A stretch of DNA of 64,000 bases from Lathyrus oleraceus (taxonomy: Eukaryota; Streptophyta; Magnoliopsida; Fabales; Fabaceae). Positions 23,301-36,500 of the stretch are shown here, piece by piece. Each line of letters opens with the position of its first letter. Within the stretch, counting starts at the first letter, position 1. Position numbers and translations under genes: made by a program. The notes under the pieces were generated by a model. The model searched no databases, was not told the origin of the DNA, and saw nothing but the letters and a program-made list of their open reading frames with translations. The stretch is from positions 460,805,197 to 460,869,196 of the forward strand of contig NC_066581.1 of the NCBI RefSeq assembly GCF_024323335.1, read 5' to 3'.

Positions 23301-25292
23301 AAACACCATTTGAAACAAGGCAAGGCAATCAGAAGATCAAACATGCTTTTGGACGAGTTCTTCACCAAGAACACACGCGAATTCCTGAAATCACCAGGAA
23401 CGAATTCTAACCAAACGCATCGTGCTTATAGTCATTAGAACCGTCTTTCAACAAGGAGTACGAATATGTAAACAATTTAACCTAACTCTAAGCATAGCGA
23501 CGGGATCGATCCAAAAAAGAAATGAGCATAAAACTTCAAAACACGATTTCTCATCCTACACTCAACCAATTCAAAAACCAAAAGCATCATGATGTTCTAC
23601 ACTAAAAGATCTTTAAAACGCATATCATGATTTGAGCAAAGGTGAAATTCGAAAACTGACCTTGTGATTATGGCAGTGCGCGATTTGGAAGTTTCAAGGT
23701 GAAAGAAGCACAAATAGATGTAGTACAAGGACGAGGAAGGTGAATGGAGTGCAGGTCCTAGCTCAATGTTGCTTCAATTGCAAGAATGATGAAAACTCCA
23801 TTGATGAGCTTGCTTGTGACAGTCCTTGATCTTGAAGCTTTTTCCACGAATTCACCAAAACAGTTGCTCTATAAGGTTTGTGGAGAATGAATCCAAAAGG
23901 AATTGTCCAAAATGATGAAGAATTGATGAAAAAATCTTGAAAAATTCTTGATGAAATTTTGGAGAGTTTGAGAGAATTTGGAGGGAAAGGTTGTTACAGA
24001 TCTTGGAGAATGTGAAGTGGTTAACAATTTCTGTTATGCTTAACAATCTATACCCCACACTAATCCAATGCTTAATCTCAATTACCAAAACCAAGTGATT
24101 AGCATAATTGCATTTTATGTGAAAGTCCAAAAATGACCTCTTCAAATAACCAATGGAACAGTGAAATAACAGTCCACACAACTTCTATTTGGCATTTGGA
24201 GTGTGTTAGAAGTGGTCTCATGTTCAAATTCCAAGTATCTCTCAATTTCACTATGTCATGCCAAAAATACACATGAATCCACTTGAAAATTGACTTTTTG
24301 CATTGACCATTTTTGATGAATTTTCATCATACACCATGAAAGTACATGTGAAATGGGGTTTGCTCACAAAAAGATCACTCAAATTGGACATTCCATGTGA
24401 AAGTTATGCCACTTTGATTATAGGTATTTTTGGAAAATGAATGGACCATAACTTGTCAACCATACATGGGAATTTCAAGTTCTTGAACTTTTTGGAAAGT
24501 TGAGAACAAGATCTACAACTTTCATGTTGGACAAATTTTCATTTGAAGCTTTCTTGGACATGTAATTTTGTGGTGAAAACTTTCCATTTTTGGAAACTTC
24601 CATTACAAGTCACTTTCTATTTTTGGAAATTTTTTTGTCTGACTTTATTTTCTTCATTCTTGAGCTTTGACATGCCAAATGAAACTTGTTTCAACATGAA
24701 TGAAGTGTATCCAACTCTCTCCCACCTCCAAATCCATAAAATCAAGCACAGTTGACCACAGTTGACTTTTTCAATTGATAGATGAATTTGGCAATGCACT
24801 GATCAAGTTGAGCCCCAATCTTCTGATGAAATGGCTCAATGATGAAACCCTAGCCTCCACAAGCTCAATACAATCACATGATGATCCCCATATCCATGCC
24901 ATGCCCTGATTGGCCCAATGCAGATGATTAGGGTTGACCAGTGGTCAAAACCCTAATCCCAAGGTATATGATCAAGCACTTGAATCTTCTGGATGACAAC
25001 AAGACCATGATGATGATGATGTATCATTTCAACCAATACAAAGACCAATCTCCTTGAGAATCAAAAACCCTAATTTGAACCACCACATCCTCAGATAGTT
25101 AATGATCAGTCCATTCAATCAATGAAACCCTCATCTTGAATCTCAACCTCTTATCTTCTGACCAAGACTTAGAGGAATGACTTGCACCATGTAACCACAT
25201 GATATGCAATATGCAATGCCTAATGACCTAAAAAATGCAATGCAATATGTTAGCTAGTCCCAAGAGAGGAGGGCAAATTTTGAGGTGTTACA
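20368..25292 (-). repeat. 3' LTR of element C, 4925 bp
   Basis: On the minus strand it starts TGTAACACCTCAAAATTTGC at 25292 and ends at 20368. It is collinear with 33522-38446. A tandem motif (plus-strand core TGGACTTACATCAGCATCCG) occurs three times at about 20800-20945. A GC-rich patch with TTGGCGCCAA lies near 23245-23310. Open frames here are shadows, including one running in from element B. Confidence 0.96.
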
Positions 25293-28200
25293 GCTGCCCC
25301 TATTCAATCCACTGTGAACCTGTCGATATGAATAGCCTCGGCTTTCAGATGATCAGGATGAAGAGTGATTGAATACCAAGAACAGACGAACAATTTGCAC
25401 TCTGATGGGAAAATAATTAACAATGCCTGTCAGAATCGGCAAAGATACACAATCTTGAAGAAAAATCCGTCTGGTACGGAGAGAGTCGGCCTGATCACCG
25501 AAACAACAACGTCGACCCGGATACCAAAATAAATGGTAACGCAGGGATAATCATGGCCTGAATACCACATCCGCTGGGGATTATTATCTCCTTCCCCCTT
25601 TTTTATGCTTTTCTTGAACCCCAAAATTTTTCTTTTGCGCAAATGATCCCGGATCATTGCATTTGAACCCCGTTCTCCTGTTTTCCAACATAATGAACCC
25701 CACTCTCCATTTGAACCTCAGTCGCCTGACGATAACTTGGGATCGCCAATGTGAACCCCGTCCTCCAGAAAACACCTTGTGTCTCCTTTTCTCCATTTGA
25801 ACCCCGATCTCCAGAAAATGCCTCAACACTTCCCTTCTCCATTTTCTTGTGACAATTCCGCTGGCAACGCCGGATATAACACCAAAACACCACTCCGGTG
25901 GCGACATATCAGAGGGTACACCTTCAACCAGACACTTACTGATGACTGGGAGGAAACTCGACGTTTACTGGACATCGAATCAATGATGTTGACAGACACC
26001 AAAGAAAACTCGACCAGACACTTACTGATGACTGGGGGGAAACTCGACGTTTACTGGACATCGAACAATGATGTTTACAGGCATCAAACAATGATGTTTA
26101 CAGGCATCAAACAATGATGTTGACAGGCATCAAACAATGATGTTTACAGGCATCAAACAATGATGTTTACAGGCATCAAACAATGATGTTTACAGGCATC
26201 AAACAATGATGTTTATAGGCATCAAACAATGATGTTTACAGGCATCAAACAATGATGTTTACAGGCATCGAACAATGATGTTGACAGGACATCGAACAAT
26301 GATGTTGACAGGACATCGAATCAATGATGTTGACAGGACATCGAATCAATGATCGACCAGACATTAAACAATGACTGACCAGACATTAAACAATGACTGG
26401 GAAATAACTCGACGTTTACTGGACATCGAATGATGATGTTTACTGACACCAAAGAAAGCTCGACCAGACACTTACTGATTACTGGGAAATACTGTTGCTC
26501 CAAACTCACAATGCTGAACTCCTCGGAGTATCGTCTTCACTGTCCGGCAAAACCAAATCTCAAGCGGTAACCACGGCTCGAGTCGCGCTGATCGCGTAAC
26601 ATTTCTATCTCTGTTCGACGGAAAAGTTTCCTCCAGCATCGCACTACTGGGGAATATTGCTGATCTGACGTCATGATGCTAAACCCATCAGAGTAACATC
26701 TTCCAACTTCTGTCGAAACCACCTCTCAAACAATAACCACAGCTTGAGACTAGCCTATGCTTGCAATGATGCATGACTTTTTCTGCGTAATGCTCCATAA
26801 TTATGGAAATGCTACGCAATTTATTATGCAATATGCTATGCTTACTCTACATGATGAATGCATAAAAAGTATCCCCCTCAAGGGACTCTTCTGGGGAGCT
26901 CAAGGCACTCTGCCGAAAGGAACTCGACAATACTCCGATCACCACCCTGCTGGGGAATAGCACTGCTGCTGGGAAAAGGTAACTCTTGCTGGGGAAGAAC
27001 CTCCTTTGCACCCAATCCGCTCGGGAACCTGCTGGGGATACCTCGATCCTTGACTTGCCGAGGATATCAATCCCGACCCCGCTCTGGGAAAACCCTCACA
27101 GATACCTAGCGACTTCACTGGGGAACTGCTCACAGATAGCTCCACTGGGAAACAGCAACCTCCAGACCTGGCGACTGGAGAAGCATCGATCTGACACCTG
27201 CTGGGAATAACCATCCTAACCCTGCTAGGGAAACGAATGCTACTCCGCTGGGGACGACCCATCCAATCCATACGTAGGATACACTGCTGGAGATATATTT
27301 CATTGAAACCCGCTCCACTCGGGGATAGCAACCTTCGGGCCTGGCTGCTGAGGAAACACCGTTTTCAACCTGCCGGGGATAACCATCCTGACTCGGCTAG
27401 GGGAACCATAGACCTTGGATCTGCTGGGGAGTTAGTCCTCTAATTCTGCTTGGGGATATAGCTGGGGAAATGAGAAAAGTTGGTACAGAACACCCGTCGA
27501 CTCATCGAACCATGGTATCCACCTCCCAATCTCGTATCGGCTTTCCACTTTTGAGAACTCCCAGACTCGTCTGGACCTTTTCTGCTCCATCATCTTGTAT
27601 TCCAAGCCGCTCCGCGCTCGACGGAGAGCGAACTCCTGGGACTTATACAGAAATTTCAATTTTCCGACTTTGAAGAGTCTTCTTGATTAATTTCCAGGAT
27701 CGTCGTACGTCTCTCGTCGTCTCTTCACCGTTCCTTCAACTCGCCTGTCCCTGATTGGACTCTGCGGGGAATTTCTACAGACTTTCCAGTCTTCCGACTT
27801 TGAAGAGTCTTCTTGATTATCATTCAAGGATCGGCGTACGTCTCAACGTCTCTTCGTCATTCCTTCATACATTCGTCCCTGATTGGACTCCCACGAGGAT
27901 TTGTTTTTTGTCGACAAGCTTCCACATCACAACCTGCAAGTGAGTGAAAATAACTAACAGCACCTGCAAAACAGATCGTTAGATAAAACCGTGCCCCAGG
28001 CGTGTCAAGATTTCAACACTTGGGTCACTCAACCTTCCAAATAAGATTTCAAGCTCTCAATCTTATAAACATGCATTGGAAGGGACCTGTATGTCTTAAA
28101 ATGCAAGATTCTTTATCAAAATAATTGGATGTTTTTGCAATCAAAGCGGTAATGAAAAACAAAAACAAAATTATTTGACTGAATATGCATTTTATTGATT

Positions 28201-28821
28201 GAAAAAAAATGTGGCTCAAATGAGCAATACAAAGGAAGCAATTCCTGAAAAGAGGTAATCGCGCACAAAAGGAAAAATCTGTCCTAATGGCAATGTGAAA
28301 CCCGTGATCTCATCGAGTTCCAACTCGGTTACACCCCATATATCCTCAGACTCTCCGTGCTTTCTGCCTTCTGAACAAGACGTTTCTGATTGATCCCTAC
28401 CGGGTATTATCCATGATGCTTTAACCAAAGCACAAATGATCATGCTAGACGCAGTTGTTCGTTTCAATCCCTCTTTTGCCTGGACCGCCCTTTCGGGTTT
28501 TCAGTCCACCGGGATACCCCTTTTTGCCCAAGTCGCCTTTTCAGGTTTTCGACTTACCGGGTGTACAGTTTTTTTTTTATCCCTAATTTATGCCCGAACC
28601 TTTTCATTCTGTTTTTGGTTCGCCGGGATGCCCATTCTTGCCTGGACTATTTTATTCTTTTCGTCCAGCGGGTCTCTTCATACGAAGTATTTTTTAACTG
28701 CGTCCGCATTCACAGGGGATGGAAAATCCTCGCCCTCCATGGTCGTTAACAACAAGGCTCCGCCAGAGAAAACCTTCTTGACCACGAATGGACCTTCATA
28801 ATTGGGTGTCCATTTGCCCCT
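25293..28821 (-). other. 3' UTR of element C with several tandem repeats
   Basis: No gene is supported. On the minus strand it follows the integrase tail and ends in a purine tract (AGGGGCAGC) next to the LTR. It holds pieces with CCTTTCGGGTTTTC and CCGGGATACCC (about 28480-28680), a direct repeat of about 125 bp at about 27660-27865, a stretch rich in TGCTGGGGA (about 26885-27460), a 23-bp array, and a GAACCCCG-type repeat (about 25670-25820). Confidence 0.75.
26057..26350. repeat. 23-bp minisatellite in the 3' UTR of element C
   Basis: GCATCAAACAATGATGTTTA plus CAG repeats nine times at exact 23-bp steps from 26081. Diverged 24-26-bp copies (GACATCGAACAATGATGTTG) follow to about 26350. Longer higher-order copies containing ACTCGACGTTTACTGGACATC flank it at 25950-26060 and 26405-26430. 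Confidence 0.9.
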
Positions 28822-30470
28822 TCAATCGTTTTGAGGAGGAAGGATCCTTTTCAGCACCATATCACCTACGTGATATACCCGAGGTCGTACCTTTCTGTCA
28901 AAAGCACGTTTCATCCTCTGCTGGTATAGCTGCCCATGACAGATGGCCGCCAGCCTCTTTTCTTCAATTAGGCTCAACTCTTCGTACCGGGTTCTTACCC
29001 ATTCGGCCTCTTGCAACTTTACGTCCATCAGGACTCTCAAAGAGGGAATTTGAACCTCAATAGGTAGCACCGCTTCCATTCCATATACCAATGAGAAAGG
29101 CGTTGCCCCAGTAGATATACGCACCGACGATCAATACCCAGGATACAAACTTCGTATTCTGCCACCCTTGCTGGTGCATTCCAATGTTATCCGGGCAACA
29201 AAAAGAATACGGGATCTTTTTGGTGTAACCAACACGGTACTAACTCATCCACATTCCCCATCAGACATCAGAATCCGTTCGGATTCAGGGTCAGGCCCCT
29301 CCTCCGGGATCGGTTACTCTCAATCTTTCGATTAGAGTACCTCGAGATGTCCTCATCAGGGAACTCAAACCTCATCGGTTGATAATTCTCCACGGGTTGT
29401 TGGGTGATGTAATCAGACAATACACCCCTTGATTGCTTTCTGAGAATATCCCAAATCAGTCAACCTTCTCTTGCACTCTCACAACCCGTCCGGCCAATGC
29501 TGGCTTCAAAAATCTACCTGATCAGATCCATCTCGAAATCCACAAAATGGTATGAACCAGCATATACTATCTCAGTCGGCGAGCAGCCTATGCCAAAGTA
29601 CATCAAGTTTTCTCGAGCAGTGAGTGTATTGTTTCACAGTCGATAAACTTTTTGCTAAGGTAAATTGCATGCTCTTTTCGACAAGACTCGTCATGCTGAC
29701 CCAATACACCTCGTAGACCCCTCGAAGGCTGTCAAGTACCAGATTAACAGTCTCTCTCCATAGGGAGGCAACAGAATCGGAGGTTCCTGCAACTTATTCT
29801 TTTATTTTTCAAATGCCCCTTGGCAATCATTATTTCACCTGACCGTTTGATCTTTTTTCTTGAATGGGTTCCCACGTGGCTGTTAGAGGAGATGTGAACC
29901 ATGACATGTAGTTCAATCTACCCAATAGACCACGAACCTCTCCTTCCATTCTCGGTTCAGGCTTTTTTTTTTTTTTTTTTGCAGGATCAACCCCGATTCT
30001 TTCCTTACAATGAACCCCAACATCTTACCGGACCGCACTCTAATAGTGCACTTACTTGAATTCAACCTCAGTTTGAATTGTCTCAACTGGTCAACCGACT
30101 TGCCCCGGTCTGCCAGATGCCCCTCTTCTGGTTTGGGATTTTGCTATCATGTCATCAACATAGCATTCAATTTCATGATGAATCATATCATGAAACAAAG
30201 TCACCCTGATACGTGGCATCGGCGTTTTGCTTCTTTAGAGGACAATCTTCTCTCCATGGCAGCTTGTGCACAACGACATCGGTATCCGACCCTGGCATAT
30301 CCTGACATGACCAGGCGAAGGTATCCACATGTCCCTTCAACAGGACTACCATTCTGCTCTCGACTCGCCTCTGAAGCGGCCCCAATTTTTTTCTTTCCTG
30401 ACCTCGGCGGTGCTTGGAATAACAACCTCAACCCGCTCCTCGTGCGGCTGAATCACCTTCTCCTCTTGTT
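28822..30470 (-). pseudogene. Pol remnant of element C
   Basis: Pieces of Ty3-type pol lie in the normal order on the minus strand. 30385-30290 is the stretch before RT (TFAWSCQDMPGSDTD). It is joined directly to a later RT segment (NADATYQGD), so the RT fingers were deleted. The RT palm motif YVDD lies at 30162-30151. 29960-29800 matches the RT/RNase H connection (GLLGRLNYMSWF). 29760-29500 is a badly broken RNase H. The integrase core is missing, and 29124-28822 is the open integrase C-terminal part (GATPFSLVYGMEAVLP). Frameshifts and stops are frequent. A run of 18 T lies at about 29963-29980. Confidence 0.85.
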
Positions 30471-30871
30471 TTGACAACCTGGCTAATTCCAGCAGATCAC
30501 AATCTTCTTCGCCTTCTTCTTCGGCATGATAGATCGGATAGCCGAAGTCATATGAGGTGTAACCAAATTGTTGTCAACGAATTCCGGAGAATTATTTTTG
30601 AATTCGGAACGAGACAAATCAAAAAAAGAGAAAAATGAAAATAAACATTGCCATTTTTATTTGTTTTTAAACTGCAAAAATAAATGAAAAACAGGGACAC
30701 CGCTTTTTGACTGAAAAACATCCATTTATTTATGATGCAAATTTGCAAAATTAAACATGAGATGGCCCTTACAATGAACCATTACGTGTCGGGCAAAACG
30801 TATGGCTTTCATGCAGATAAAACCAAAACAGAAATCATTACTCTTCCGGATGAGTGACAGCGATGATCTTT
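30471..30871 (-). other. Non-coding stretch after gag of element C
   Basis: AT-rich, with no protease motif in any frame I checked. It seems to stand where the protease and the pro-RT spacer (and the intron, in Ogre) would be. Confidence 0.5.
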
Positions 30872-32578
30872 TTAGGCCTTCCAGTTCTGGATCTCCATCC
30901 CTGGTGCGCACGGCTTTATCCAACCATCAAACTCGCAGTCACTGTCAGTCCTTTCACCTACCGCACAGGCGTGATCCGAATCTTCAACAATTGCACTCAC
31001 CATCGCCTGACCATGTGCCGGCATGGGATTAGCATTAACATTCGGTGATGGCGCAAAATTGATAGCCTTGGAGTCTACCAGATCCTGGACAACATTCTTG
31101 AATGCTCTACAGCCCTCAATGTTATGCCCCGGTGTTCCAGAATGGAATTCACACTGGGCGTTCTCATCATAGTTAGAAGGCCTCTGATCTGATCTCATCG
31201 GAACCATCGCCCTTGGCTGAACCAACCCAAGATCCATCAGCTTTTTGAACAGAACAGCATACGTCACGGGTGGCCTGTCAAAATAGCGATCAATCCCTTT
31301 TCCTCTCACTTGATACCCGGCTCTCTGTTGAGGTGGCCGACGTTGCTGTCGTACTGACTGATTACCAGCAGGGGTGGTTACCCCAGCAGTGTGCTGGTAG
31401 TAACGATCCCTACCGTGTCCTCTCTGGGCATACACAGCACTCGATTCACCCTCATTCTTGCGCTGACCGTTCCCGAATGGCTTCTTCGATCCTGATGACA
31501 GAGCACTTCCTTGTATTTTCCCCATTTTCAGCCAACTTTCAATTCTCTCCCCTGCCACCACAATGTCAGCAAAGTTGGTAACCGGGCATCCAACCATTCT
31601 TTCAGCAAAAACCCCCTGCAGGGTACCCATGAACAGATCAGACATTTCTCTGTCCACTAGCGGAGGTTGCACTCTGGCAGCCAACTCCCTCCACCTCTGA
31701 GCATATTCTTTAAACCCCTCGTTATTCTTCTGAGACATACCCTGCAGCTGGGTACGACTCGGAGCCATATCAGCATTGAACTGATACTGTTTAAAGAATG
31801 CATCTCCCAGATCCTGCCAACTCTTAATATCAGACGACTTCAGCTTGGTATACCATTCCAAGGATCCTCCAGACAGACTGTCTTGGAAGAAGTACATCCA
31901 AAGCTTTTGATCTGTAGTGTATGCAGAGATCTTGCGGACAAAGGCTTGAAGGTGAGTCTCCGGGCAGGAACTCCCATTATACCTATCAAATGCGGGCGCC
32001 TTGAACTTTTGTGGGATCACAATCCCCTCAACCAGCCCCATATTCGACATATTTACGACCCCGGGAGTGGCATAACTCTCCAACGCTCTGATCTTCTCAG
32101 CCAGCAACTGAATCTCCTTATTCTGAGGTTGGGCACCATACTGACCGAACGGTTCGTTATGCATGGAGAATTGATCAGCTTCTCGGTCCTCCTCTCTGAC
32201 ATCGTCAACCCCAAAGAATGGAGGAAACAGGCTATCCTTCAGATTAGGACCCATCGGACCAGGTTGGCCACCAGCAACACCGAAACCTCCAACATTGTTG
32301 GTTACCACCGGCACCGTTGTTCTTTTGCCACCATCTCTGGAACCACCCAGCCCCTGGTTGGAGACTCCATCCAGGTTCACACCACTGTTTGCCGCTGAAT
32401 CCCGCTCGAGCTTCTCAACTTTGTCAGCCAAAGCTTTCTGACCAACTGCAAAACCTTGCATGATGTTGATCAGCTCAGTCATCTTGTCCTTCAGCTCGAG
32501 GATATCAGAATTTGGGAGATCCATTAGTCTGGGAGTATTGCGTCTGGTGAAGTATCTGTGAGGACGGGTTGAGTGCAA
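30872..32578 (-). CDS. Gag of element C, intact
   Basis: A 568-residue open frame starting MHSTRPHRYFTRRNTPRLMD, which parallels the gag start of element B. Residues about 25-65 are a coiled coil (ELKDKMTELINIM, then KVEKLERD), followed by a glycine-rich linker. The Ty3 capsid domain spans about residues 195-350 (MYFFQDSLSGGSLEWY, WRELAARVQPP). A basic, glutamine-rich part comes before the knuckle-like CEFHSGTPGHNIEGC at about residues 475-490. It ends soon after, before any protease. There is no stop or frameshift, in contrast to the ruined pol. The ATG at 32578 is about 920 bp from the primer site. Confidence 0.9.
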   Translation of the reverse strand: MHSTRPHRYFTRRNTPRLMDLPNSDILELKDKMTELINIMQGFAVGQKALADKVEKLERDSAANSGVNLDGVSNQGLGGSRDGGKRTTVPVVTNNVGGFGVAGGQPGPMGPNLKDSLFPPFFGVDDVREEDREADQFSMHNEPFGQYGAQPQNKEIQLLAEKIRALESYATPGVVNMSNMGLVEGIVIPQKFKAPAFDRYNGSSCPETHLQAFVRKISAYTTDQKLWMYFFQDSLSGGSLEWYTKLKSSDIKSWQDLGDAFFKQYQFNADMAPSRTQLQGMSQKNNEGFKEYAQRWRELAARVQPPLVDREMSDLFMGTLQGVFAERMVGCPVTNFADIVVAGERIESWLKMGKIQGSALSSGSKKPFGNGQRKNEGESSAVYAQRGHGRDRYYQHTAGVTTPAGNQSVRQQRRPPQQRAGYQVRGKGIDRYFDRPPVTYAVLFKKLMDLGLVQPRAMVPMRSDQRPSNYDENAQCEFHSGTPGHNIEGCRAFKNVVQDLVDSKAINFAPSPNVNANPMPAHGQAMVSAIVEDSDHACAVGERTDSDCEFDGWIKPCAPGMEIQNWKA

Positions 32579-33501
32579 AGGTACAACTCTACGAGCACGA
32601 GCAATGATTCCTGCAAAACAGTAAACAGGTTAATATGCATGAATGCACGTCTATCCATACGAGGAAGATTCTGTCCTTTGATTCTGGTTTCATCGAGACA
32701 GATAATATTTCACCAATAACATTTTGACATCCAGATGTCTCTCAACCAGATTCTCAATCCATAATACTCCCCATATGGCTAGGCATAGTTTAGGTGCAGA
32801 TGAATGCAAAACGGGAATGATGCAGATGTATGCAATGCACTGGGCCATCCTCCAAGTCATCTGATCATTTGTTGCTCTGAATCACAGCCCTGATCTCTGA
32901 ACTGATCACAACCATCTGAGGGAAAATGTAACCACAAATCCAACTTGAGATTCCGAAATAAACGGAAGACAGATACATCATCATCATCACCAAACAACCT
33001 CTGAGCAGATAACCACCAATCTCTGAATCGGCCCGGGGAATCCTGAAATAAACGGATCCCCACTGATAAATAACTCGGACAGCACTCCGGCGTCTCAGAA
33101 ATAAATGGCCATAAATCCGACTTATAAAGAAGACCATGATCAACGGAACCATCAGTCACCACCAAAGTCACCATCTAAATCATGCATCCGTAAGAATCAC
33201 CCTCCCCTTACAGGTAAATTCTAATCAGGTCATCCTAAGGCGGATAATAGTCTCGACAATCGGGCAAAGATACTCAACGGGTTTGCCCTTTCGGGTGTGC
33301 CGTTGTAACTCCCTTAAGATCGTCTAAACCAAAGATCCGGGAAATGATGATATGATGCATGCAAATATTTATGCAAATATATACACAGTCAGAATAATAA
33401 ATGCAATAAATAAAGCGGCACAAGCAACCTAAACTATCCTAAAACACTAGGAGAGACTCGCTTAGGGAAGATGGACCAGCACAGGTCAACATCTATCTAT
33501 A
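32579..33501 (-). other. Leader of element C
   Basis: About 920 bp with no supported ORF. It contains repeats of a CTGA-rich unit with GAAATAAACGG (about 32870-33110). The Ogre ORF1 is absent. Confidence 0.7.
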
Positions 33502-33519
33502 TCCCCAGCAGAGTCGCCA
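33502..33519 (-). other. Primer binding site of element C (tRNA-Arg type)
   Basis: The minus-strand sequence TGGCGACTCTGCTGGGGA lies two bases inside the 5' LTR edge and is identical to the site in element B. Confidence 0.93.
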
Positions 33520-33521
33520 GC

Positions 33522-36500
33522 TGTCGCATCCGCGAAAAACAACCGGCGGGCTAAAACAAAAACAACACAGAGCCGCCACCGTGCGTTATTTATCCCAAAG
33601 TAGGGAAAGGAAACGCTCAGAGTAAACCTGGGAAAAGCATGGTCTCGCGACCAAAGAGAAAGGGTACGGGAGTCGGTTACGCAAGGGGAAGGTATTAGCA
33701 CCCCTCACGTCCGTCGTACTCGACGGGATCCACGCTCTAAGAAAAAGAAAAGGTTGCTAAACAAACATCACACACACACACCGAAGACAACACAGGTGGG
33801 GTTAAGAGGAAGAGGGCTCGATAGGACGTCGCATCCTATGCCTACGTATCTCGTCTGGAACGAGAATCAGAGCTGCCGTAGTTCGGCTCACGCACGCCAA
33901 ACAAACAAACACAAACACAGGCAAACATGGAGCCTGAATGCCAACCACTGGACTTACATCAGCACCCGAACCAAAACACACACAAAAAGGCAAACGTGGA
34001 GCCCGAAAGCCAATCACTGGACTTACATCGGCATCCGAACCAAACGCACGCACACTGGAACCCGAAGGCCACTCGATGGACTTACATCAGCTTCCAAGCA
34101 CACAACAACCAACAAGTTAATAGGGAGTCGGGAACTCGAGCCTATAACTGTCAAGCACACACACAAAAAGAAAGAAAAGTGCCCGGAGAGACCTCGCACG
34201 GTCTCCTGCCTACGTACCTCATCTGGTATGAGGATCAGGGCGACGTAGTTCCCCTGAAAGGGAAAGAAATTCTAGCCAGAAACCAAGGGGAGACACACTA
34301 CCAGGGAGCTGTACTCGAGCCTAGTGTTATCATGCATCATTGCCCTATGTTATGGTTTCTACCTACTTGCACAACAGCAAGCTAATCCTAACCAGGAAAA
34401 ACAAGCATTGCAAGCATCAATCAAAATAAAACAAACATTTCACATAGCACACACTATATCCAGTCAAGTGAGGCTCAAACAAAGGGTGGACTGCCGAGGC
34501 AAGTCATCTGTACAAGGGTAGTGTTCGCTCTTAACCCTGACATTGAGAGTCAGGGTGAAGCAGATGAAAGGTGAGTGAAGATTAGACTTCACAGCTCTTA
34601 TCCCTGGCCAGGGAGAGCTTCAGACAAAGGAGCGTGGGTCCAGAATGGAGGGACCCTTCTACGCTCAAGACTCTGACTCGACTGTACAAAGTACAAGATC
34701 TTGGGTTTGTGTCCCAATGCATCAACACAGTGGTGTGAGCAGAGGGACGACTCAACAGAATAGCGGGGGATAGATTGCATATCCCTTGGGTTCCGCCAAT
34801 TGCCTCATAGAGGTCTTTACCTGCTTGGCACAAAAGTAAACAATCACAAACATCGCCTCTTAAGGAGGACTTCAGACAGTTGCCTGGCTAAATAACAAGC
34901 CAGGTCTTCCAGACTACATGGAGACAAGAGAGTCTACCTCAATTGGTTTAAAAACCAAGCAACAGCAAGCAAGTTCTCAAGGAACTGTAAGCAACTAAAT
35001 GTACCTGAAATCAATCAAGTATCATCAGTACTCAGACAAACCAACAGTAAACAGCAAATGTTAATCTGTACAGTTAAACACAAGTTAATGCACACAAGTG
35101 CAAGCCATGAGCCCAAACTCAAGCATCAAACCCTACAACACAAAGCCAATGTTAGTTTACAACATCAAACAAAACTCAATTTAATCAGCTTGCAATTTTC
35201 TCCTTAAGCCTTTTGCATTTCATCCTGAAAATCCAAACCAAACATGAGAAACTAGACCACTAGGCCAAGCCTAGGGTCCAAAGGGGATGAAAAAATCAAA
35301 ACAGCAAGTGAAAATTATCCAAAATCACATTCAAGCAATTTAGAAACAAATGCAATTGGTCCCATGCTCATATCAATCACCATTATCATTTTATGCACAA
35401 AATAGCATCCAACATGCAATTTGCAACTTCAAAAGACCAAACAGAACTATCTCAATCAAAAGCATGCCAAAACAATTCAATTAATTCCACAAAAATTCAC
35501 ACCTAAACAGAACATATTCAATGGATAGCATGTCAATTTTCAGCTCAATTGGACAAAAGGAAGTAGGTCAATGAAAATCAAGAAGTTCAGACAATTTCAA
35601 ACAAGCCAACACATGGTATCCAAACAAACACCAACTTCCAAAAATCACAAAACAGTGTCACAACAAGATAAATGAATGGGATCAAAACCACAATGACCTG
35701 TAATTTGTCTACAATCCTCATACCAAATTTCACACTCATACAATCAATGATCAGAATTTCACAAAGCAAATGGTAACATGTGTCACACAATGTCACAAAA
35801 TGAGCCAACAGAAGAGAAAATCACAATCAATTAGAAAATGTCATCAAAAATTCCAGAAAAAATCTCATGTGATCTCAACATACAAATGTTTATTCATGCA
35901 AAATTTCATCTCAAATCAACATCCCTAAGCATTTTAAATAAAATCATGAAGTTGACCTAGCTTGGTGTGACACAAATTGTCACACCTCAATTCAAAAATT
36001 CATATCTCCCTCACCAAGTATCCAAAAATCATAAACTCTACATGAAAATCACCATCAAGATGTCCAGAACAAGCACAAAAATTTTCATCCATTTATTTGA
36101 AAGTATCATCATTTCATGAAAGATATGGCATGGTATGTGCAAATGTGACAACATCAAGCAATCCCTAAGCCAATTAATTTTCTACACGTGCAAAAAATCC
36201 ACAAAAATCATGATTAAATTTTACACATCATCAGGAATATCATGAAAAAAATCTCACTCAATTTGGATGAAAAATGAGTGAGTTATGAATTTCTAAGTTG
36301 AGGTATCAAAATGAAATAACAATTAGAAAAGAAATAGAAATAGTATATTAATTAAATACGCCAATGGCAATTTTGTAATACTAATGGAGTTGGCCAAAAC
36401 GGCGTCGCTTCAGTTAGAAGCAATGGCGCGCTCTGATTGGTTGAGCTTGGCGCCAAACACCATTTGAAACAAGGCAAGGCAATCAGAAGATCAAACATGC

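Noticed and set aside
26057..26350. Possible CRISPR-like regular array
   Set aside because: The repeats are contiguous, with no unique spacers, and lie in a plant retrotransposon. It is a minisatellite.
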